Shown in pieces: positions 10,991 to 22,700 of a DNA stretch of 64,000 nucleotides; the stretch's first letter is position 1, and each line of letters starts with the position of its first letter. A program made the position numbers and the translations under genes. The notes below the pieces were generated by a model. That model was given only the letters and a program-made list of their open reading frames with translations, had not been told where the DNA came from and did no database searches. The stretch spans positions 32,009,723-32,073,722 of the forward strand of contig CM067318.1 of NCBI GenBank assembly GCA_034231615.1, given 5' to 3'. Origin of the DNA: Meghimatium bilineatum (taxonomy: Eukaryota > Mollusca > Gastropoda > Stylommatophora > Philomycidae).

Positions 10991-11914
10991 AAGATCATCT
11001 TAGGATTGAATTTTTCTATAAACAATAACAGTGGAATCCCTGTATTATTCATTTTTTAATAACAAATTTATAAATTCACAAAACTTTTCAAAATCCCTAA
11101 TTATATTTATTCTTTATTGTTTGTACTGTTTATAGCGTATATCTGTTATTACATACATATTCGTTACTCCGGACGAAGTTGTTGTAATGGGATTGACGTG
11201 TGCTATTGTTAAGGACCATTAATGATGATGATGATTCCTTTACCATTTCCAGAATAAAAAAAACTGGGCCCGAGAAGTGGCGTTGCTAGAAGTAAGCGCT
11301 ACTGTGGACTTTGAAAAATGTTGGTCAGCCAACAGAGAGCTGGAACTGTTACTTGTCGTATAATACATTCAAGTGGAGATCAGATCATTTATGGACGTAT
11401 GCAGAGTGCAATGAAGATGATCCGACGACTAATTAACATTCTGGAGAACGTCTTTACTTGCCCAGATTTGATCTGGTACCAATTTTCTGAAACTGGCTCG
11501 ATTGAGGAGCCGTTTGTGTTTGTCAAGAAATCCCTCAACTGGTAATAAAATCTTGGATCACTATGCCAGGAAGGCTGAACACTTAAACTGAACAACTACG
11601 GCTCCCGCTAATATCTCGTACAGTGTATACTTTTAACATAACATCTCGTTTTCTCATGTGTGTAAGTGAGAGGGAGAAAGAGATTCCATGTTTTAACATC
11701 AGTACATTCCTGATGTACTTACATATGTATAAGTTTGTCATCATCTCTCACAAGCACATGCCCACTCATCATATATCACAGTGCTTCTCCTTTTCCCACC
11801 TAGCTACTTTCAGAACTTTTTCCCCTACCAACTTTCAGGATAACTTTTTTCCGTGACCTTTCGGGGTAAACATATTTCTGTACCCACTTTTGTGATGAAT
11901 TTTGCCTGACCAAC
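10991..11914. other. No recognised gene; weak unassigned frame only
   Basis: Holds the 75-codon frame listed separately and a partial hAT-like terminus near 11780 (CAGTGCTTCTC). Nothing else is supportable. Confidence 0.4.
11318..11545 (+). CDS. Unassigned 75-codon open frame
   Basis: The frame lies just upstream of a retroelement fragment, outside tandem repeats, and contains IIHSSGDQIIYGRMQSAMKM. It may be part of a decayed element. No domain recognised. Confidence 0.12.
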   Translation: MLVSQQRAGTVTCRIIHSSGDQIIYGRMQSAMKMIRRLINILENVFTCPDLIWYQFSETGSIEEPFVFVKKSLNW

Positions 11915-12515
11915 ATTCGAGATACTTGAAAAAGTACACAAATTCTTCTATCTAGGAAGCAAATTAACACTCGACGGTGATGTCATGACAGAAATTACAA
12001 CTCGCATTGCCCTAGTATCAAGTACATTTAACAAACTGTCTAATATCTGGAAGTCAAAGTCAAACAGCACACGCACGAAAATGCGCTTATTTAATTCCGG
12101 TGCTATCATATGTATGTGAGAGCTGGAGAAGCTCTTTGTCTTCAGAAAAGATATTACTGAGTTTCGAGAGCAAATGTCTTCGTAGGATAACTAACACCCA
12201 TTGGAGTGAATTCAAATCGAATGATTAAATCAGAGACGAGACACATCAAAATTTCATCACAGATGTTATCAGAAAACGCTGTTGGTCCTAATCGGGCATG
12301 TCCTACGCGCAGACATCAACAGAATACACCACCAATCTCTTGAATGGATACCTACAGGCAAAAGAGCAAGGGGTAGACCAAAAGAAACACTCAGAAGAAC
12401 AATACTTAGAGAAAGTAAAACAACCAATTTTCATACTATTCAAGAACTGCATAGAATAGCTTTGAATAGACAGAATTGGAGAGATCTGACCTCTGCGCTA
12501 ACTTCAGCGTAAAAG
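11915..12515 (+). mobile_element. Non-LTR retrotransposon ORF2 C-terminal remnant
   Basis: With frameshifts, the fragment reads FYLGSKLTLDGDVMTEITTR (the typical F-x-YLG-[SA] start of the thumb region), then RIALVSSTFNKL. The 3' part is a 76-codon frame, VLIGHVLRADINRIHHQSLE, followed by GKRARGRPKETLRRTI and ending near RQNWRDLTSALTSA. This matches the GHV.RMP..R....L.W.P.GKR.RGRPK.TWRR signature. Multiple stops; not functional. Confidence 0.82.
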
Positions 12516-13089
12516 GAAAATGAATGAATGAATGAACATTCGAAATAAATTTTCTTCGGTCGCCATCCAGGATTTAAATCAAATTTTTAAATCAACTTTC
12601 TTCAAGGCTTTATTTATCATTATAAATCTGTTAAAATATCAGTTTTAATGTTATCTTTTTCTAGCACGCCTAGTAAATTACTGTGGACCCATATTCTCAA
12701 CAGAATTGTTCTGAAGAATTTTTCCTGGACTACTGGGAGTGAGACAAATTTATCTGCCTGGAGAAATGGATGTAAACGCATTCATCTGCCTGTCCCAAGT
12801 TGAGAACCACTGCTTTAGTCCACACACACACACACACGCACTTCTTCCTGCACATCCAACGTGTACGCAGCCAACAGAAAACATAAACACTGAACAAACT
12901 AAAATTCTGCAAATTTTATTTTTCTTTCCATTCTATACTTTCTTATGCTTCTTTCCCGTCTGAGCACTTTCGCGCTCGGCTGTCAGTCGCTTTGAATTGT
13001 TCTTATGCTTGCTATCTTCCTGGTATGTGGGTTTCCAGAGAGAAGGCATTAGGTCCAGGGAGATTGGGGGTACTGAAACGTAGAGGCAA
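12516..13089. other. Mostly unassigned; an isolated hAT-like end
   Basis: GTTGAGAACCACTG near 12800 resembles a hAT terminus. A short (CA)n follows at 12822-12840. Confidence 0.4.
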
Positions 13090-13530
13090 TTTGAGAAATT
13101 GTACTAGTTTACTAATACAGGTGAGAAGTGAGATAGGTAAAAAAGTGAAACAGGGGAGGTAGTGAGACAGGCAGAACAAGTGGGAGAGAAGTATATGAAT
13201 GAACAAGACAGGTGAGCGGATTTGCATGGGTGGGGGAGAGGGAGATGAGACATGTAGGAACAGGACAGGTGAGATGAGTAGCACATGTAAGCGACAGATA
13301 AGTAACAAGACAGGTGAGACAGGAAGCATAGATTAGACGTGAGGCAGGTAGAAAAAGAGACATGTAGGAAAAACGACACAAATGAGAAACGAGACAGATG
13401 AGAGAAGAGAAGAAAAATACAATTCAGGTGGGAAGTGATGTATGCAGGAAACGAGACAGGTAAGATTCAGATGAGAAGTGAGATTCAAGCGAGAAGTAAG
13501 ATATGCAGAAAAGCAGACAGGTGAGCATAT
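13090..13530. repeat. Degenerate GAGACAGGTGAGA-type array
   Basis: Loose repeats of GACAGGTGAGAAGTGAGA with heavy divergence. Overlapping minus-strand frames rich in S, C, L and P are by-products. Confidence 0.75.
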
Positions 13531-13547
13531 TTGTACCAGGATGTCCA

Positions 13548-13760
13548 ACGGAGAACTTGCCTAGTAAGTCGAGGACTTGCCTATAAGTCGATGACTTGCC
13601 TAGTAAGTCGAGGACTTGCCTATAAGTCGATGACTTGCCTAGTAAGTCGAGGACCTGCCTAGTAAGTCGAGGACCTGCCTAATAAGTCGAGGACTTGCCT
13701 AGTAAGTCGAGGACTTGCCTAGTAAGTCGATGACTTGCCTAGTAAGTCGATGACTTGGCT
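13548..13760. repeat. 20-bp minisatellite, about 11 copies
   Basis: Unit CTAGTAAGTCGAGGACTTGC, with GAGGACTT and GATGACTT variants interspersed and occasional 1-bp deletions. Confidence 0.93.
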
Positions 13761-13934
13761 AATAGGTTTAAAATCCAGAAACAAACTGGACTTACTTGCA
13801 TCACATTAATTGTTTTATAACCAATAATTCACTTAATGATTGTCTTCCGTGTTATATTTCCGTCGTCTATTATTTTTGTTTTATCTTCTCAGTTTATCTT
13901 CAATTTTTCTTCTTCATCGTTCTTCAGTCAGATA

Positions 13935-14005
13935 TCAGGTTACAGCACCAATAGCTTCAATGAATTGTGTGATTCGCTTCAGATCATCCATGGAACTCCT
14001 CAGGT
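13935..14005 (-). CDS. Possible last exon of WDR4 (or of an unknown gene)
   Basis: After the acceptor CAACTTCCAG there are two bases and 22 codons, LRSSMDDLKRITQFIEAIGA and then VT, closed by TGA. The two bases would complete a GAC codon with the single base left by exon g, so the phase fits. I see no clear match to the lysine-rich WDR4 C-terminus (family motif FDNVTSYLKKKEERL), so this could be chance or another gene. Confidence 0.28.
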
Positions 14006-14125
14006 CTGGAAGTTGTGCCGTCTCAGTTGGTCATATTTTCACCCTCTCTTCTTGGTAGAGTTGACATGCATGAAGATCTGTTTATCTGAACTGTATTATT
14101 GTTATCCAAACGATACTTTTATATT

Positions 14126-14392
14126 TGTATACATTGCTTGCCCCATGTGAGATCAAGAATTCGATTCCTGAACTTAAGTTTGTTTCTTGTATACAGTGCT
14201 TACTCCATGTGAGATCCAGGGTTCGACTCCTGGTAAGAACTTAGTTTGTTTCTTGTATACAGTGCTTACTCCATGTGAGATCCAGGGTTCGACTCCTGGT
14301 AAGAACTTAGTTTGTTTCTTGTATACAGTGCTTACTCCATGTGAGATCCAGGGTTCGACTCCTGGTAAGAACTTAGTTTGTTTCTTGATGGA
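14126..14392 (+). repeat. Four tandem 66-bp units carrying a tRNA T-arm-like element
   Basis: One diverged and three nearly identical units. Each contains CCAGGGTTCGACTCCTGG, a perfect-looking B box and T-arm hairpin, and TGCTTACTCCATGTGAGATC upstream. It looks like a tandemly amplified SINE head fragment. Open frames run through on both strands because 66 is a multiple of three. Confidence 0.85.
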
Positions 14393-14639
14393 GAGTAAAT
14401 TAGAAAACTCACTCTGCACATGATGTGGCAAAAGCAAAGAAATGAAACATTTATTACATGCCACATGAAGCCTCTTTGACAGACTACTTACTATATGCTT
14501 GGGAGATTTCTGTTGCACAGTATTTAAGCTGTTTGACTTGTGCTTAAAGGTCGCTATTTCGAATATGACAGTGACCTCCTGTTTATAAAGATTATTTTTT
14601 TCTGAGATCGCTTAATGAAGCTATGGAATTATGTGCTGT

Positions 14640-14740
14640 GAGGGAACTATCAGCAGGTGACACACCGCTTCGTTGAGAGGTATGGATTAGATATGGGGAA
14701 TCATGAGTACCAGGAAGTCAATCCTCTATATCATATTCTC
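14640..14740 (+). mobile_element. SINE tail fragment
   Basis: CACACCGCTTCGTTGAGAG and AGGAAGTCAATCCTCTA are shared with the copies at 40.6, 52.8 and 61.3 kb. Confidence 0.45.
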
Positions 14741-14834
14741 TGCACTGACTGCACTCTGGGCAGACTCATAGGTGTTTAGTCTCCCCAGAAAATATCAAAG
14801 GGTATTCAAGTTAATACCACAGGCCAAACCAGCA

Positions 14835-15312
14835 TTTCAAAAAGCTTAGAAACATTTTATGCAATGGAGTAATATCAATGCATACACAGGTTCGCGTCCT
14901 AGGATGTTATATTGAGCCAATCCTTCTTTATGGAAACAAAGCATGGACAGTAAACAAAAGTCCTCAAGATAAGCTGAAGGCAACTGAGGTGTGATTTTTA
15001 AGAAGAATGATGAAAACTTCATGGACAGACAAGAAAACAAATGTAGAAGTTCTCAGAGATGCTGGAGTAAAAAGACAAATTTAAGCGAAAATTAGAAACA
15101 ACAATCACAAATTTTAGGGCAAGTGATGAGAAAAGTAAAACTTGAACATTTAGTAATCACAGGAAAGATCAAGGGGATAAGAGACAGAGGAAGACAAAGA
15201 GAGAAATGTCGGGATGTGTTGTTACTACGGCACAAAAAGGAGTTACCAACTGAACTTCTAACAATACAAGAGACAGAGAGTTGTGAAGCAGCATGATTGC
15301 CTACACCAATCT
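14835..15312 (+). mobile_element. Non-LTR retrotransposon ORF2 C-terminal remnant
   Basis: Frames interrupted by stops contain EPILLYGNKAWTVNKSPQDK (the LLYG-x-E-x-W motif after the RT domain), FLRRMMKTSWTDKKTNVEVL and a terminal HKKELP-like segment. Its 3' end (TACGGCACAAAAAGGAGTTA, then ...CAAGAGACAGAG) is shared with 40880-41025. Confidence 0.75.
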
Positions 15313-15394
15313 GCATGAAACTTGATTGATTTATTTATGTTAATGACTCCTGGATTTCTCTTTCAGCCCTACATCTGGTCAAATCTAATACATA

Positions 15395-16330
15395 GGTCTC
15401 TATCATACTTGTACAACTTTGGGATATATCCTACTTGTACAACTTTGGGATATATCCTACTTGTACAACTTTGGATCTCTATCATACTTGTAGAACTTTG
15501 GGTATATATCATACTTGTACAACCTTGGCTATCTGTCAACATGTGCAACCTGGGCTATCTATCAAACCTACGCAACCATTGCTATCTATCATACTTGTAC
15601 AACCTTGACTATTATACTTGTACAACTTTGGCTATGTATCATACCTGTACAACCATGGCTATCTATCATACTTGTACAGCATTGGCTATATATCATAATT
15701 GTACAATATTGGCTATCATACTTGTATACAATTTTGGCTATCTATTATACTTGTACAACTTTGGCTATTTATAATATGTGTACAATTTTGGCTATTTATA
15801 ATATGTGTACAACTTTGGCTATTTATAATATGTGTACAACTGTGGCTATTTATAATATGTGTACAACTTTGGCTATTTATAATATTTGTACAACTTTGGC
15901 TATTTATAATATGTGTACAACTTTGGCTATTTATAATATGTGTACAACTTTGGCTATTTATAATATGTTTACAACTTTGGCTATTTATAATATGTGTACA
16001 ACTTTGGCTATTTATAATATGTGTACAACTTTGGCTATTTATAATATGTGTACAACTTTGGCTATTTATAATATGTGTACAGTTTTGGCTATTTATAATA
16101 TGTGTACAACTTTGGCTATTTATAATATGTGTACAATTTTGGCTATTTATAATATGTGTACAACTTTGGCTATTTATAATATGTGTACAACTTTGGCTAT
16201 TTATAATATGTGTACAACTTTGGCTATTTATAATATGTGTACAACTTTGGCTATTTATAATATGTGTACAACTTTGGCTATTTATAATATGTGTACAACT
16301 TTGGCTATTTATAATATGTGTACAACTTTA
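15395..16330. repeat. 27-bp minisatellite with a decay gradient
   Basis: Unit core TGTACAACTTTGGCTATTTA. The first ~380 bp is diverged; from about 15770 the copies are nearly identical. Frames of 280 and 210 codons (AIYNMCTTL repeats) are artefacts of the 27-bp period. Confidence 0.95.
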
Positions 16331-16439
16331 GGGGTCTACCATAATTATAATTACTAATGGTCATCAGGTGACCTAATGACCGCTCAAGAAACAAGAAAAC
16401 AGAATCTTGGAAAATAATGACGATGTGTTTAATGTTGGC

Positions 16440-16690
16440 TACATCACCCCTAGGTTTAGACCAAAAGATCACCTACTAGGAAAAGAGGACCCTAGTCAAA
16501 GTTATTAGAAAAGTCTACCCCCGAAAAGACAAACTCATCTCGACAGAGCGGAGCAAGTTATATCTTCTACACCTGAATATTGGACACACCAGACTAAACA
16601 GCCACCTAAATAGACTGAGACTAGTTCCATCACCTGTGTCCACGTGAGCAAGTAGCACAACCTGCTGAACGTATTCTTCAAGACTGAATT
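16440..16690 (+). mobile_element. Decayed retroelement 3' fragment (post-RNase H region)
   Basis: In broken frames, a segment similar to LISTERSKLYLLHLNIGHTR followed by LNSHLNRLRL resembles the RTGHNRLNSH motif of the copy at 7096-7431, but is more decayed. It sits between the 27-bp array and WDR4 exon g. Confidence 0.5.
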
Positions 16691-16711
16691 ACACTAAAAA
16701 CTTTATCTCAC

Positions 16712-16790
16712 CTTGTAGTAGTTGGTCGTGGTTGGTGAAAGTCCGAACTGCTAAAAACTCATTGCTTGTATCATCAGAGACAGGCTTGAT
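16712..16790 (-). CDS. WDR4: WDR4 exon g ([18 protein letters not shown])
   Basis: The exon is 79 nt with acceptor TATGTGTGTACCAG after a T-rich tract and donor CTACAAG/GTGAGA. It begins in phase 0, which fits exon f, and reads [18 protein letters not shown] and then TNHDQLLQ, ending one base into a codon. This would be the last propeller segment. The assignment rests on phase, position and splice signals more than on residue similarity. Confidence 0.6.
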
Positions 16791-19700
16791 CTGGTACACA
16801 CATAAACAAAACATAATCAGAGGTTTGCAATGATAACTTATCAAATGAAATATTTGTCCTGTGATTTTATCACAAGCAGTGCCATCCTTTACTCGTCATG
16901 CACTATTTTTATTCTTGATAAAGGGTTTTTTGGGTGAAACGTCAATCTGTGACTTTCCAGTGTGACTTCACATGAGCTAAATAATTTATCATTTTTCTCA
17001 AGTTTTGACAGCTAAATCATAGTTTTTCTGCAGTTTTATTTGCTGTGAAATAAAACTTAGCCTTCATCATCATCATCTACCGGACACATGCAAGGACCAC
17101 TTTATACGTGTGATGGCTAGCTGGTACATAAATGGGCTACCTAACACATGCTAAAATGGCAATTCTTACAGCTATCTGGCACATGTTAAAATGGCAATTC
17201 TTACAGCTACCTGGCACATGTTAAAATGGCAATTCTTACAGCTACCTGGCACATGTTAAAATGGCAATTCTTACAGCTACTTGACATGTTAAAATGACAA
17301 TTCTAACAGCTTTTATCTTATAAATATCTACATACCTGAACAATGCCTTCCACTGACTGTACCCGGTATGCTGAAACACTCAGCCTTGACATTCCTTGCC
17401 TGACAACCCAGACAACACTGTCGCTAACACACAAGCTGACAACAATATCCTGACCACTCATAACAGAGATAAGTTGTGTGGTTAAATGACCGTTGTCACC
17501 TGCATCCAATAGCTTGTATGCCAAAATGTGAGGGCATCTATGGGCAGAAATAATAGAGAATATTAAGAGATTTCATATTCATTATTTCTTAAGAGTAATT
17601 TTTGGGAAGTTGAACCTTTCCATGCGCACTTTGTACATTTGTTGAACTAGCCTATTAAAATATAGACAATTTTTAGTTGCAGCTGAGCTAACTTCTTGAA
17701 TTGTTGGATTATTGAATTGTTGGATTATTAAATTGTTGGATTATTTAATTGTTGGATTATTGAATTGTTGGATGATTGAATTGTTGACAGAAGATAAAAG
17801 TAAAAAAACGAGACAAGACATGCGGTGATAATGACGTTTACACAGAAGACATGTTGTCAGACAATCCTTAGTCACATTCTACGACATGTCTGGAAAGAAG
17901 AGAGTGGATCTATTCTTTGCAACCTGAACTAGAAGCTCAGACCACGTTTGCCACACAGGAAGAAAGGAGGGGGGGGGGGTTTAACACAGCTTTCTTTCAT
18001 GCTCAGAAGACTACAATCTTCAGCCAGAAAGAAATGCTATGAGAAAACGCCTCCTACTCAAGTGGGGGATGTGTGTATGTACAAGCTTTGCTCTACTCAA
18101 GTGGGGGATGTGTGTATGTACAAGCTATGCTCTACTCAAGTGGGGGATGTGTGTATGTACAAGCTATGCTCTACTCAAGTGGGACCGTGTGTGTGTGTGT
18201 ATGTAGACGATATGTTCTACTCAAGCGGGGACATGTGTGTATGTAGAAGCTATGACTACTAAAGTGGAGTCATGTGTGTATGTAGAAGCTATGACTACTA
18301 AAGTGGAGTCATGTGTGCGTGTGTAGACGCTATATTCTACTAAAATGAAACGTGTATGTAGAATCTATGTTCCACCTTTGTATGCAAGCAAACATTCAGT
18401 CACATGAAACCACTGGATGTGTCAAAATTAATTTCTAAAATGCCAGAAAAGATCCAACAATCAGGTATGGACCGTAGTAACACAAATACTAAAGTAATTA
18501 CAGTAAGTAATGTGTGTTACGCAACAACTACAGCTAGTAACAGAAAGATGATAAATATAAATATAATAAATTGAATATGGACGAAACGGTTGACGTATGG
18601 ATCGATGTTCAGATGAAGATCATAGATCAAAACGTCAACCGTTTTGTTATTATTCATTTTATTATAATTGTGTTTTTATCATATTTCTATTAGAAGTAGT
18701 TGTATATGTTTGCAGCAATTATTTACTTATTTACTGTAATTGCTTGATGTCATATCAGCGTTAGTCAATTTTGACTACACAGACTGCATGGCTTCACATA
18801 TGTCTGCATGGTTTCAATACAGACAAACCTATAATTTATAAATAATGAAGAATCCATTAAGAAATACCACATTTAAAAACAACAGTAATCTGTTGGGAGA
18901 CAGATAACTGCGATGAAGTTGATGGGGTTGGAGACATACATATGATAACTGCGATGAAGTTGATGGGGTTGGAGACATACATATGATAACTGCGATGAAG
19001 TTGATGAGAATGATAACTGCGATGAAGTTGATGGGGTTGGAGACATACATATGATAACTGCGATGAAGTTGATGGGGTTGGAGACATACATATGATAACT
19101 GCAATGAAGTTGATGGTATTGACGTTGATGGCTAAAGAATGAACACTTTTTTCCTTAAGTCTTGCATGATACCAGGATCCTTCCCCCAACTGTCTACCTT
19201 AGTTCTGTTGTTGACTTTCCTAGGAGCCATGATAGAATTCTATCCAGTATACTCTGCCGTTGTCACCCTGTTTTTTTCTCTCATTTCATTTAACATTGTA
19301 TCCATGATATGTATATTAATCGTTCCTGCAATTCAGTGGTTAGCACACTAGGAGATGACCACAGACTCAATTTAATGATCTGAACAGATAGACTCTTTTA
19401 TAAATGACCACAAACAGATCTAATGGTCTGAGCAGACAGACAAACATACAAACCTATAGAAGACCACACGCAGGATCTAATGAGCAGACAGACAGAAGAA
19501 CGTAAGACTGCCACAAACAGCATCTGATGAGCAGACATACATACTTACTTATAGATGACCACAAACAGGATCTGATGATCTGGGCAGAAAGAAATCTGTT
19601 TAATCGTAGTCTGAGATTGATGACTATCAGACTTGACATCCCTTGGTTCTTTATTATCCACTTGTACTGCATTTACGTCTGTTGAGGTTACACTATCATC

Positions 19701-22700
19701 TAGAGTAGATATATTATAGAGTAGAAAACGAATATATTTATGAAAACAAAGTTAACTTTCTTATGCAATGTGATAACTTACGCTCCGGTTGAACAGTTGC
19801 CTTTGGTGGGATTTAAACCTGATTCGTTGACATACGCTCTGTAGCACTCCGCCACAGAGTCGTACTTATAACAATAAGTGTAGAAGAACAAACGCAGAAC
19901 CCGAACCATAAGACGTCAAACCCTAAAGATCTTACCGAAGCGAAGATCTTAGCACCTATGGGCGTGTGCTATATGGTGTCTGAAGATAATCAATATATCC
20001 AATATATAAATATAAATTAGACAATACCAAGATAGAATGTGTGGATAAATTTGAATACTTAGGAGCAAACATCAACGGTGCAGGAGATTGCATGACAGTA
20101 ATAAGGAAAAGATTGCCAATGACATATTGTAAAATAACACAGTTGAAAAACATACTGAAAAAACAACAACAAAAAAGAAACGAAACTGCTAATGTTACGT
20201 TAACTTTTATTTTTCTGGTTGCATTATACGGCTGTGAAACATGGACCCTAAATAAAATAGCGGCAAAGAAGATCAACGCTTTTCAGATGAAATGCTACAG
20301 AAAGATATTTAGAATATCATGGAAGGAAAAAAAGAGAAACTCAGATATTATAAACACATTATAGATTCCAGAGTGTTGGTTACTAAACACAATAGCAAAA
20401 AGTAAACTACGCCTGTTTGGTTATATAAAGAGACACAACTGTTTAGAAAGATACATAATGGAGGGAAGGGTACCTGGGACGAGGAGAAAGGGCAAACCAA
20501 GAAGACGATGGACAGATGATATTAAAGATAACATGAATACATCGTTGGAAAATGCAAACCGCATCGATCAAGACAGAAGGGGGTTCAGAGAGTTCATTGG
20601 AAGGACAACGTTCTGGAAAGAATACGTCATATGACGAATATAAATTAATTACAAGAATACTTCCATGTGATGACTACACGTGCTCTGAGATATAACATTA
20701 CCAGTAACATTAACAAATAGTTTGTATACAAAAATGATAATAGGCGTCCATCGCAAGCAATGATGATAACAGTTTCAAACACGTTTTGTTGCATCTCTAT
20801 GGTGTGTACGTCTGTCCATGGCAGGGGCTGACGTTTCAAACACGTTTTGTTGCATCTCTATGGTGTGTACGTCTGTCCATGGCAGGGGCTGACGTTTCAA
20901 ACACGTTTTGTTGCATCTCTATGGTGTGTACGTCTGTCCATGGCAGGGGCTGACGTTTCAAACACGTTTTGTTGCATCTCTATGGTGTGTACGTCTGTCC
21001 ATGGCAGGGGCTGACGTTTCAAACACGTTTTGTTGCATCTCTATAGTGTGTGCGGAGATGAGTGAAGAGTCTAATCCTGGCATAGAATTCCCTGTATGCA
21101 AGAATACACTCAACAACGATCACAGCAGCAAGATACGATCCTTTACAGGGTGAGGAACTTCTGGGTTATTTTGGTTTGACCCGCGGAAGGCAAACCGACC
21201 CTGGCCTAAAAATTCTATAAATCTAGTGCATTGTTTCATAGCATTATAAATTTGTATCAAGTGAATCACAAAAATAATAATGTACATACACGCCTCACCA
21301 CAGAGAAGCATCTCCAGCAATCAAATTATGGGTAAGTTACTTAAATGTTTCAGCAAACATTTCTGGCTTATTAAGTTAATAATTGTATATGGCTCGCAAA
21401 TGATGTTATAAATGTACAAATGGTCTTTGGCACACACACACACAAAAGATTACCCCGCCAATGCTTCACAGAGATGGCTCGTGCATAAGCGGTAAAGAAA
21501 CGTGCTACTGAGTTCTACTGCCTACCAACATGGCAGGAAAAGTATTGGGAGAATCTACTGCCTATCATACAATTATATCATGAGAATGGAGATAATGGTG
21601 GTGGCAGCAGAGCTCAAGTGGCTGGTATATCAACTACCAGCACAATCTGTGATTCCAGCACACTTTCAGAGCATGTGGCACTAGATATAATAACAAACAA
21701 GACGTATAATAAGAATCCCGTAGTCCTAACCTTCGATAACAGTTACCATGTTGTTCCGACAGGTCGACGTTGTGCTTGAACTAGATATAGGCACGACGTG
21801 GGTGGGCGGAACAACAAATAAACCTGTCGCAAGGGCAAGAGTTGTGCCCTGATGTCGACGTCTGTTTCGGCTGCATTGGACTAGAAACACCATCGAGTCG
21901 AATGGCTGATTGAACAGAGGGCGGAGCACTTATGGGAATGCCCCACGTGCTGTGAGGCCAGTTTTCTCATCAAGAATCAAGAAGATCACATTTGTCAGCA
22001 TGACAAAACATGACACGAATCTAGTTTCCAGGTCATGAGGGAATCAGAGACAAGTAAAAAAAACAACAACAATGCATAGGCAGGAAACGTAAAAGTAGAT
22101 CAAATGACACAATGGCGAGAAGAGATATCAGTAACTTCATTATGACAGTTATGTCTATTGAAAGTTGTCTTTTTCCAGGTGAATGTTGGTTGGTCATATC
22201 CACACTTTCCGTTGAGAGTATGAGTGGAAGTCTCAGTCGTTTCTCCAAGTCCAGATGTGTCGTTTTGGTTGTGTTGTATCCATGTTTGTTCAAGATTATC
22301 TTGACGTTTTTTATCTAGTTTTTTTGGTCTGTCATTGAGTAATATCCGGATTTATTGCTATATGCTCTTATTGGTATAGTCCATTCTTATCAGGTGACCG
22401 AATAATTGTTCTTCCTTCTGTGTCCAGCCATGTGCACTATAAAGTAATGAAGAGCAGGCTGAAATAGAGAACGTTCATGTTCAGAGAATGGAAGTTACCA
22501 AATGCAAGGGAAGAAAGTGCCACCTCTCTGTGAAGATCTGAAGAATCCAAAGACATGAGGACACTGAACTCATAAACGTTATAATATCTGATGTTCTGGT
22601 GAGCACAGGGAACATATGGGAATGTCCCCAGTGTCATGATGCTGGTTCCTCTTAGTCAAAATTGTATAAACAGTATTTAACCAACGCGTGATATGAATAT

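Noticed and set aside
12739-13400. Overlapping S/C/L/P-rich minus-strand frames
   Set aside because: They are on a degenerate GAGACAGGTGAGA array, with no family resemblance.
14187-14390. tRNA gene candidates from GGTTCGACTCC
   Set aside because: There is no acceptor stem, D-arm or anticodon arm; only the T-arm-like part is present, in tandem.
15515-16357. 280-codon open frame (AIYNMCTTL repeats)
   Set aside because: By-product of the 27-bp array; another frame of 210 codons is open in parallel.
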